Position numbers and translations under genes: made by a program. The notes under the pieces are model-generated. The model was not told where the DNA came from. It was given only the letters and a program-made list of their open reading frames with translations, and searched no databases. Below are positions 49,689 to 55,759 of a stretch of DNA of 55,759 nt, one piece after another. This DNA comes from CAYJII01 sp964370225. GTDB taxonomy: Bacteria > Bacillota > Clostridia > Oscillospirales > Ruminococcaceae. Every line of letters begins with the position of its first letter. The first letter of the stretch is position 1. The stretch spans positions 1 to 55,759 of the forward strand of contig CAYJII010000013.1 of NCBI GenBank assembly GCA_964370225.1. The letters run 5' to 3'.

Positions 49689-51047
49689 ATGAAAAAATTT
49701 AGAAATTTACGTCCGAAAATTCACTATACACCACCTAATATGTGGATGAATGACCCGAATGGAATGTACTATGAAAATGGGAATTACCATTTATTTTATC
49801 AAAAAGATCCAACTGATGTTGTGGTAAAAGGAAATTTGCACTGGGGTCATGCAGTAAGCCGTGATTTGATAAGCTGGGAGGAGCAACCTATCGCGCTGTT
49901 CCCAGATGAACTTGGTGTAATTTTTTCTGGTAGCTGTGTGTATGACAGTATGAATATGTCGGGATATGGAAGCGAAGAAAATCCAGCTGTAATTGCGATG
50001 TTTACGAGCCATGGTGAATGCGAACAACAAAGTATAGCATATAGTACAGACCAAGTGCATTTTGAAAAAAGTTACTGCAACCCTGTGATAACAAATCCAG
50101 GACTAACAGACTTTAGAGACCCAAAAATGTTTTACAATGAGAAAAAAGGTGGTTATACCGCAGTTTTAGCAGCTACTGACAAAGCAGATTTTTATTTTAC
50201 ACGCAATTTTAAAGATTGGGAAAAAACAGGCGAGTTTACGATAAAAGAAGATTTTGTGCACGGAATTTGGGAATGCCCAGATATGATAAAGATGGATTTT
50301 AATGGGGAGGAAAAGTGGGTATTTATATTGAGTACCACTGCTCCTGCTGAGGAAGATGGAGCCAAAACTCATTATTTTATCGGTGATTTTGATGGGGATA
50401 AATTTATCCTTACTCAAAAATTAAACGAGGCGCGCTATGTGGATTTTTGTCGCGATAATTATGCAGGAGTTTCTTTTCAAAACTGCGAGCGACCAATTTT
50501 TATGAGTTGGGCTATGAACTGGGCGTATGCATTTGCAGTACAAACTGGTGATAATTATAATGGCCAGATGACATTGGCGCGCGAGTTGAAACTGGATGAA
50601 GTTGACGGAGAAATAGTGCTAAAATCTAAACCTTTAGGGTTAGAAAAATATAGCAGTACCGCCATTGAAACTGGCGCAGTTACTCATTTGACAGAAGATA
50701 CTTTTGTGGTTACACTAAATGGATGTGGCAACTGTGAGATAGTGTTAACAAATGAAATTGGTGAAGAGCTAAAGTTTGGAATATACGAAGAAGAAATAGT
50801 ACTAAATAGGGAAAAGGCGGGAGATACAGACTTTAATGATGTGTTTAAAAGCAAGGCTTTTTCCATCGCTAAAATGAAACGACCATCCTCAGATGAGTAC
50901 GATATCACGCTAATATTCGATGTATCGATACTCGAAGTTTTTGCTTTTGACGGAATTGTAGCTGGCAGTGCTACAGTGTATCCACAAAAGCCATACACTA
51001 AAATGACTGTTAGCGGCGATGTAAATATAAAGATATATTATATTTAG
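49689..51047 (+). CDS. GH32 beta-fructosidase
   Basis: A 452-residue glycoside hydrolase family 32 enzyme. Catalytic elements are the nucleophile Asp22 in MWMNDPNGMYY, the transition-state stabiliser in TDFRDPKMF and the acid/base Glu in GIWECPDM. The C-terminal beta-sandwich (about 330-452) ends VLEVFAFDG, a typical module. There is no signal peptide, so it would cleave imported sucrose, sucrose-6-phosphate or short fructans. No sucrose PTS or transporter is near, and its unexpected partner is the flavoprotein. The frame starts with GTG 49677, but ATG 49689 has GAGG six bases upstream. Confidence 0.95.
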   Translation: MKKFRNLRPKIHYTPPNMWMNDPNGMYYENGNYHLFYQKDPTDVVVKGNLHWGHAVSRDLISWEEQPIALFPDELGVIFSGSCVYDSMNMSGYGSEENPAVIAMFTSHGECEQQSIAYSTDQVHFEKSYCNPVITNPGLTDFRDPKMFYNEKKGGYTAVLAATDKADFYFTRNFKDWEKTGEFTIKEDFVHGIWECPDMIKMDFNGEEKWVFILSTTAPAEEDGAKTHYFIGDFDGDKFILTQKLNEARYVDFCRDNYAGVSFQNCERPIFMSWAMNWAYAFAVQTGDNYNGQMTLARELKLDEVDGEIVLKSKPLGLEKYSSTAIETGAVTHLTEDTFVVTLNGCGNCEIVLTNEIGEELKFGIYEEEIVLNREKAGDTDFNDVFKSKAFSIAKMKRPSSDEYDITLIFDVSILEVFAFDGIVAGSATVYPQKPYTKMTVSGDVNIKIYYI

Positions 51048-51070
51048 ATTATAATGTTATAGTTGTAATT

Positions 51071-51114
51071 ACATAAAAAAGGCACTATCAATTTTGATAG
51101 TGCCTTTTTTATGT
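51071..51114. terminator. Bidirectional terminator between the GH32 gene and the channel gene
   Basis: A perfect 21-base stem with a two-base loop, A-rich on one side and T-rich on the other (core GGCACTATCA), serving both convergent genes. Confidence 0.93.
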
Positions 51115-51119
51115 ATAAA

Positions 51120-52970
51120 TTAGTCTCTAGCAAGAGAAATGATATAATCATTTTCAGTGAATACGACTCTCTCAGATTTTTTAGGATTAACTATAATGTC
51201 AAAATTATCTTCGGACTGCATCTTGTAGCCAATCGCAATACTATTTTGCTCGCGTAAAATTTCAGTTACTTCGTAAAAGTCAATTTGAGTATTGAGTTTT
51301 ACGTATTGTGAAGCTTTTCTGATATAAATTTCTGAGCCTTCTGCTTGTAAGAGTTCTTGGAAAACTGTGGACAAGTCCCTGTTTTCAGAGATTTGTGCTA
51401 GGATTAGGTTGATGATATTTGAGCCAACAACTAGATCGTTAACTTGAGCTACATCAGCTAGCTTTTGATTAGAAACATCGCGCATTTCGCTAGTGATACT
51501 ATACGATTTATTGCCTTTTTGAGCTATATCACGCAAGTGAATTAGCTTAAATAAAGTAAGTGAATCAGAAGTTTCATCATCGCTATCATAGTCACTCAAT
51601 AGCAAAATATGGCTAATATTATTCTGGGTGAGTTTTTCTAAAGTTGCCCTGTTATTAACATCACATTCAAATGCAGCAAGACTAATGTTTTTAAGGCTGC
51701 TAGCAATATCGCCGATTGAATCATCGATAACAGTATTTGCAATATGTACACTTGACCCTTTAACAAAGTAGTTATCAAGCTCAATTACTATACTTGACAG
51801 CATGTCATTCACACCAATAATCAGTATGTTCTCAGCAGTATCAATAGTTTTGTTTATTGACTTATATGGGGTTATATCAACTATTTCATATGGTGTAGTT
51901 TTTGCAACACCATCATCTTCAACCAATAAAATTAGGCTATCACCATTAATTAATACAGTTTCCATGTCAGGGTTTAGCATTATTTGACCATTTCTTCTTA
52001 TGCCAAATACTACAGCTTCTTCAAATTGTGTTAATGCATAACCAAATTTTTTGCCATCTAGCTCAGGGAATTCCTCGAAATATAGTTCATCGCCATCATA
52101 GTCAAAAAGCTCAATTAGGACATTGGATAGACCCGGTTGTCTACAGGATTGTGCAATAATTCTAGAAATAGAATCTTCGATTAAAATTAGCTCAGCGTTG
52201 CCTTTTGAGATTATATTAACTGTTTGCAAATTCTCTTCTTTATTAATCGTTGCAACTATATGTGGAAGGTTCTTTGTTTTGCCAATTGTACTAAAGAAGT
52301 TGTTAATTGCAATAATTACTTTAACTGTCATAAAGTCTACTTGCTCATTAATAATAATTGAGCGAGCAGTTTCAAGTGAACATTTGCTCAGCATATTATT
52401 GTCAGTGATGGTTCCAGTTCTACAGATAATTCTCGTAGTTTTAAAATCGGCTATTTCTGCAGCGATAGCTTCTTCCATTGTTTCTTTGTCTTCGTTTGCT
52501 AGCACTACAATTGCGCTATTTTTGTGGTTTTCATTAGCAATTATCAACTCTGAAATTAAAGTGAAAATATTGCTGTCAAAACCTAAAATTACCACATGAT
52601 TTTTCTCAATAACTCTTGAGTTGCCTTTTTTTAGATTAGTGAGTTTTTCTTCAAAACCAGTGGTGATAATACCGATTAGTATACTAGTGACAAATATCCC
52701 ACATAAAGTTACTATCGACATTAGTATTACAAAACCGCCATCGGAAGTGTCAGCTGCAGTAATAGTGCCCGCATCTATAACGTGCATTACACTAGCCCAC
52801 AAATACTCAAGCAGTGTGGTCTCTCCGTTACCAATTAACGATAAAATTATGCCTGTTGCAAGTATTACGATAGTTGTAGCTATAAATAATATTCCGACTA
52901 GGACTATGGTGCCTTTAGTCATCAGATTGTCAAAACGATACTTTAACTTTTCAGATAAAGTTACTTTCAT
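51120..52970 (-). CDS. CASTOR/POLLUX-like ion channel
   Basis: A 616-residue membrane protein. Two helices (about 20-45 and 80-105) enclose a pore segment (LLEYLWASVMHVIDAGTI) without the K+ selectivity signature, typical of the CASTOR/POLLUX/SYM8 group. A large cytoplasmic part follows with two RCK-like Rossmann units, visible as NHVVILGFDSNIFTLISEL and ENILIIGVNDMLSSIVIEL, and a final TrkA-C-like segment. Plant homologues are nuclear ion channels; in bacteria the role is unknown, but gating by nucleotides or Ca2+ is plausible. AGGAGG precedes the ATG. It stands alone with its own promoter. Confidence 0.85.
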   Translation of the reverse strand: MKVTLSEKLKYRFDNLMTKGTIVLVGILFIATTIVILATGIILSLIGNGETTLLEYLWASVMHVIDAGTITAADTSDGGFVILMSIVTLCGIFVTSILIGIITTGFEEKLTNLKKGNSRVIEKNHVVILGFDSNIFTLISELIIANENHKNSAIVVLANEDKETMEEAIAAEIADFKTTRIICRTGTITDNNMLSKCSLETARSIIINEQVDFMTVKVIIAINNFFSTIGKTKNLPHIVATINKEENLQTVNIISKGNAELILIEDSISRIIAQSCRQPGLSNVLIELFDYDGDELYFEEFPELDGKKFGYALTQFEEAVVFGIRRNGQIMLNPDMETVLINGDSLILLVEDDGVAKTTPYEIVDITPYKSINKTIDTAENILIIGVNDMLSSIVIELDNYFVKGSSVHIANTVIDDSIGDIASSLKNISLAAFECDVNNRATLEKLTQNNISHILLLSDYDSDDETSDSLTLFKLIHLRDIAQKGNKSYSITSEMRDVSNQKLADVAQVNDLVVGSNIINLILAQISENRDLSTVFQELLQAEGSEIYIRKASQYVKLNTQIDFYEVTEILREQNSIAIGYKMQSEDNFDIIVNPKKSERVVFTENDYIISLARD

Positions 52971-53005
52971 TGAGTCGTCCTCCTAATTGTTAATAATATA
53001 TTAAT

Positions 53006-53034
53006 ATTTTATCATAAAATTTTACAAAAAACAA
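53006..53034 (-). promoter_or_regulatory. Promoter of the channel gene
   Basis: Minus strand: TTGTTT, 17-base spacer, TAAAAT, about 40 bases before the start. Confidence 0.6.
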
Positions 53035-53065
53035 GTTTATTTGATTATTTTTTTATTTGAATCTA

Positions 53066-53074
53066 TGGTATAAT
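53066..53074 (+). promoter_or_regulatory. Extended -10 promoter of the DsrE-like gene
   Basis: TG-G-TATAAT, 35 bases before the start codon; no good -35 box. Confidence 0.6.
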
Positions 53075-53108
53075 ATCTATGTGAAAAATAATAATTTTGG
53101 AGGTATTT

Positions 53109-53444
53109 ATGAGTAAACTTAATATTTTATGGGTAAATGATAATCCTGATACTGCGCATAACATGGTGTTTATGTATGCAGTAAACTCAAAGCTTAGAGG
53201 TTGGTGGGATGAAGTTGATGTAATCATTTGGGGCGCATCGGCTAAACTCGTTGCTACCGACAATACTATTAAGGAGCGAATAAAGTTAGCGCAAGATGCT
53301 GGTGTGAACGTGATAGCTTGTCTTGGTTGTGCTGCAAACTTTGGAGTGGTAGACGAGCTAAAAGAGCTTGGTATTGATGTAAAATACTATGGAGAAGGTT
53401 TAACTGATATTTTAAACAGCGAAGAAAAACTGATAACAATCTAG
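53109..53444 (+). CDS. DsrE-family protein
   Basis: A 111-residue single-domain protein of the DsrE/DsrF type. It has LNILWVNDNPDTAHNMVF at the start, VIIWGASAKLVATD and, in the second half, ACLGCAANFGVVDELKELGIDVKYYGEGL, where a conserved Cys (CLGCA) matches the sulfur-carrying position of active DsrE. It could carry persulfide sulfur or bind a nucleotide; no sulfur-relay genes are near. ATG 53109 follows GGAGG; a TTG at 53097 overlaps that site. It is a single gene ended by a bidirectional hairpin. Confidence 0.8.
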   Translation: MSKLNILWVNDNPDTAHNMVFMYAVNSKLRGWWDEVDVIIWGASAKLVATDNTIKERIKLAQDAGVNVIACLGCAANFGVVDELKELGIDVKYYGEGLTDILNSEEKLITI

Positions 53445-53461
53445 TTTTATACATAAGAACA

Positions 53462-53493
53462 AAGGGCGATGAGTATTTTTACTCATCGCCCTT
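53462..53493. terminator. Bidirectional terminator between the DsrE-like gene and transketolase
   Basis: Fourteen-base stem AAGGGCGATGAGTA / TACTCATCGCCCTT with a four-T loop. Confidence 0.85.
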
Positions 53494-53512
53494 AAGTATA
53501 GTACAGCCTTAA

Positions 53513-54454
53513 TTATTTACCAAGAAATTCTTTTGTGCTTTTTATAATACCACTACAAGTGATACCGAAAATTTCGATTAGTTCAGTAGCAGGGCCAGAA
53601 TATCCAAATTCATCGTTAACGCCTATTTTAAGCACAGGAGTTGGGTTTTGTGCTAATGCACCCAATACTGCATCTCCTAGTCCGCCAATGATGGAATGCT
53701 CTTCTACGGTTACAACTTTTTTTGTTTTGCTTGCACTTTTTATAATAAGCTCTTTATCGATAGGTTTGATTGTGTGGATATTAATAACCTCAGCATCAAT
53801 ACCATCTTTAGCTAGCTCTTGTGCTGCAAGTAAACTTTCGTTTACAGTAAGTCCGCTAGCAATAATAGTAACATCACTACCTTCTTTTAAAGTAACACCT
53901 TTACCAATTTCGAATTTGTAATCAGCATTATCGTTGATAACTGGAACAGCTAGTCTGCCAAATCTTAGGTAAACAGGACCGTAGTGTTCGATAGCAGCGC
54001 GTACTGCAGCTTTTGCTTCAACATCGTCAGAAGGATTAATTACAACCATTCCTGGAATTGTGCGCATTAAAGCAATATCTTCATTACACTGGTGAGTAGC
54101 ACCGTCTTCACCAACAGAGATACCAGCATGTGTTGCACCAATTTTAACATTAAGATGAGGGTAACCAATGGAGTTTCTCACTTGTTCAAATGCACGCCCA
54201 GCACTAAACATAGCAAAGGAGCTTGCAAATGGGATTAAACCGCTAGCAGCCATACCAGCAGCAATAGAAGTCATATTACACTCAGCGATACCGCAGTCAA
54301 TATGTCTTTCTGGGTGAGCTTTTTTGAACACACCTGTTTTTGTAGCAGCAGCAAGGTCTGCATCCAATACTACTAAATTTGGGAAGTCTTTAAAGCATTC
54401 AACTAACGAGTTACCATAACTATCTCTAGTAGCAATTTTTTTAATTTCAGACAT
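53513..54454 (-). CDS. Transketolase, C-terminal subunit
   Basis: A 313-residue protein covering the pyrimidine-binding and C-terminal domains of transketolase. Typical segments are RDSYGNSLVE, VVLDADLAAATKT, ERHIDCGIAECNMTSIAAGMA (Glu that activates thiamine diphosphate in IAECNM), GISVGEDGATHQCNEDIALMR and VVTVEEHSIIGGLGDAV. With the N-terminal subunit encoded four bases upstream it forms a complete enzyme for the non-oxidative pentose phosphate pathway. Split transketolase is common in Clostridia and archaea. Its start is coupled to the stop of the first subunit. Confidence 0.95.
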   Translation of the reverse strand: MSEIKKIATRDSYGNSLVECFKDFPNLVVLDADLAAATKTGVFKKAHPERHIDCGIAECNMTSIAAGMAASGLIPFASSFAMFSAGRAFEQVRNSIGYPHLNVKIGATHAGISVGEDGATHQCNEDIALMRTIPGMVVINPSDDVEAKAAVRAAIEHYGPVYLRFGRLAVPVINDNADYKFEIGKGVTLKEGSDVTIIASGLTVNESLLAAQELAKDGIDAEVINIHTIKPIDKELIIKSASKTKKVVTVEEHSIIGGLGDAVLGALAQNPTPVLKIGVNDEFGYSGPATELIEIFGITCSGIIKSTKEFLGK

Positions 54455-54457
54455 TTC

Positions 54458-55291
54458 TTAACCCTCCAAACTTTCGCTAATAGCATTTAAGTCGCTCATA
54501 GCGATGTCGTATTGCTCTTGATTTGGAGCAGCACCGTGCCATGAAGCGTTATTTTCCATAAATGAAACGCCTTTGCCTTTTACGCTTTTTGCGATGATAG
54601 CACAAGGTTTATCTTTTATAGTTTTAGCTTTATCGAACGCCGCTTTGATATCATCAAAACAGTGAGCGTTAATATTGATAACTTCAAAACCGAAAGCTGC
54701 AAATTTTTCATCAATCGGATATGGTGACATAACCTCTGAAATATCACCATCAATTTGAAGGTTATTGTTATCTACGATTAAGCATAAATTGTCAAGGTTA
54801 TTGTGTGAAGCAAACATTGCAGCTTCCCAAACTTGTCCTTCTTGAATTTCGCCATCACCTAGCATTGTGTAAACTCGGTAATCTTTACCCATAAGTTTAG
54901 CTGCTTTTGCCATGCCACATGCTACAGAAACCCCTTGTCCTAAAGAACCGCTAGACATATCAACGCCCGGGATATTTTTCATATCAGGATGTCCTTGTAA
55001 TCTTGAACCAGTTTTTCTTAATGTTTTTAGTTCGTCAACTTCAAAAAATCCTTTATGCGCAAGTGTTGAGTACAAAACAGGTGCAACATGTCCCTTGCTT
55101 AATACAAATCTGTCTCTATCCTCTTTTTTAGGATTTGCAGGGTCGATATTCATTTCGACAAAATACAAATATGTGAAAATATCTGTAGCGGAAAGTGAGC
55201 CACCTGGATGGCCGGATTTTGCGTTAAATACTGCTTCAATAACGCCTTTGCGGATGTTATTAGCTGTAATTTTTAGCTGTTTTTTATCCAT
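54458..55291 (-). CDS. Transketolase, N-terminal subunit
   Basis: A 277-residue protein equal to the thiamine-diphosphate-binding domain of transketolase. It contains AVFNAKSGHPGGSLSATDI, RFVLSKGHVAPVLY, GSLGQGVSVACGMAKAAK and the ThDP motif from GDGEIQEGQVWE to VDNNNLQIDG. The reading frame begins at an ATG at 55333, but the ATG at 55291 has AAGGAG upstream and gives the usual start (MDKKQLK). It is the first gene of a two-gene operon with a clear promoter. Confidence 0.95.
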   Translation of the reverse strand: MDKKQLKITANNIRKGVIEAVFNAKSGHPGGSLSATDIFTYLYFVEMNIDPANPKKEDRDRFVLSKGHVAPVLYSTLAHKGFFEVDELKTLRKTGSRLQGHPDMKNIPGVDMSSGSLGQGVSVACGMAKAAKLMGKDYRVYTMLGDGEIQEGQVWEAAMFASHNNLDNLCLIVDNNNLQIDGDISEVMSPYPIDEKFAAFGFEVININAHCFDDIKAAFDKAKTIKDKPCAIIAKSVKGKGVSFMENNASWHGAAPNQEQYDIAMSDLNAISESLEG

Positions 55292-55360
55292 TTGTTTACT
55301 CCTTAATTGATAATATTTTGTAAGACAATTCATACGAGCATATAAAATCTCATACTAATA

Positions 55361-55389
55361 ATTTTAACTTATATATAGATTAATGTCAA
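55361..55389 (-). promoter_or_regulatory. Promoter of the transketolase operon
   Basis: Minus strand: TTGACA, 17-base spacer, TAAAAT; leader about 60 bases. Confidence 0.78.
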
Positions 55390-55510
55390 CTTAAAAAAAG
55401 AGAATTAGCAAAAAAATCATAATTTTAATATCAATTGGTATAAAAACACTAATATGGAAAAAACTATTTTTATTATCATAGCGTAAAAATTAATAGAATG
55501 GAGTTTTACG

Positions 55511-55759
55511 ATGAAATTATCCGTATCAAAAAGAAATATTGTGAGATTTATATCATTTATGCTTGCAGTTTTATTAATAGGCTTTGCTGGCATGCTAAAT
55601 TATAGAAAGCAGTCCAAAGATGCAAGGTTATTATTGGAATATCAGTATATTAATAATATTGAAAATTTAACATTTTACCTAAGTAATATCAAAAATTCGT
55701 TGACAAAAGCTGGTTTTACTAGTACTGCAGAAGCGATGGAGGACATAGGCTCAGATATT
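55511..55759 (+). CDS. ypeB: Germination protein YpeB, 3' end outside window
   Basis: The first 83 residues of a YpeB-like protein. It has a basic start, one membrane helix at about 12-30 (FISFMLAVLLIGFAGML) and the beginning of the helical domain (LLLEYQYINNIENLTFYLSNI), which matches clostridial YpeB. YpeB stabilises and localises the cortex-lytic enzyme SleB in the spore inner membrane; sleB normally lies next to ypeB, but it is not upstream here, so it may follow later or be elsewhere. GGAG lies seven bases before the ATG, in an AGAATGGAG context shared with other genes here. Cut by the window end. Confidence 0.7.
   Translation, partial: MKLSVSKRNIVRFISFMLAVLLIGFAGMLNYRKQSKDARLLLEYQYINNIENLTFYLSNIKNSLTKAGFTSTAEAMEDIGSDI

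Overview
The window is AT-rich DNA from a low-GC, endospore-forming Firmicute, most likely an anaerobic member of the Clostridia. Supporting markers are spoIIP, the germination protease gpr, a PdaA-type cortex deacetylase, the start of ypeB, a decayed spoIIID, a split two-subunit transketolase, meso-diaminopimelate dehydrogenase, a DUF4830 protein and strong Shine-Dalgarno sequences. A run of ten N (12642-12651) shows that this is a scaffold joined from two contigs, so linkage across that point is not proven. No tRNA, rRNA, CRISPR array, insertion sequence or prophage was recognised.

Layout. (1) 1-12.5 kb: a leftward exopolysaccharide operon of eleven genes starting at a near-consensus promoter (12554-12582). 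It holds a Wzz-like chain-length protein, an SDR epimerase, family 4 and family 2 glycosyltransferases, an EpsG-type polymerase and a Wzx flippase. One glycosyltransferase gene is frameshifted, and the last visible gene runs off the left edge. No initiating sugar-phosphate transferase is visible. (2) 12.6-20.5 kb: a chemoreceptor, a pocket of gene fossils including a truncated spoIIID, a zinc-ribbon membrane protein, two tandem diguanylate cyclases and a DUF4830 protein. (3) 20.5-31.4 kb: MscS channel, HD hydrolase, ddh, a histidine-kinase-like protein lacking the phospho-acceptor histidine, gap, a sugar locus (ThuA, Gfo/Idh/MocA and a divergent AraC regulator), a YdbS-YdbT pair and an aldo/keto reductase. 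(4) 31.4-42.5 kb: ppk, an unknown membrane protein, spoIIP, gpr, rpsT, a P-loop protein, VanZ-like, lepA, a SpoU methyltransferase, cysK and an AEC transporter. (5) 42.7-55.8 kb: an exported protein resembling a metallopeptidase without its zinc ligands, a lipoprotein PdaA, a sulfatase, an ECF sigma factor with an RsgI/PepSY anti-sigma carrying an Asp/Asn tail, a flavoprotein with a GH32 enzyme, a CASTOR/POLLUX-type channel, a DsrE protein, the split transketolase and ypeB.

How the parts fit. The EPS genes encode assembly, flipping, polymerisation and length control of one surface polymer. The two cyclases and the chemoreceptor point to motility or sessility signalling. The sporulation genes are scattered among housekeeping genes. 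Most transcription units end in clean hairpins, and many start at promoters with 17-base spacers, so unit borders are fairly clear. Points most worth a second look are the Wzz protein with a dead BY-kinase-like domain, the YEISY pseudo-metallopeptidase, the sigma/anti-sigma pair with its acidic tail, the spoIIID fossil, the hairpin-AGAATGGAG leader found before unrelated genes, and the repeat-rich leader of the flavoprotein gene. All functional calls rest on reading motifs by eye; no database search was run.
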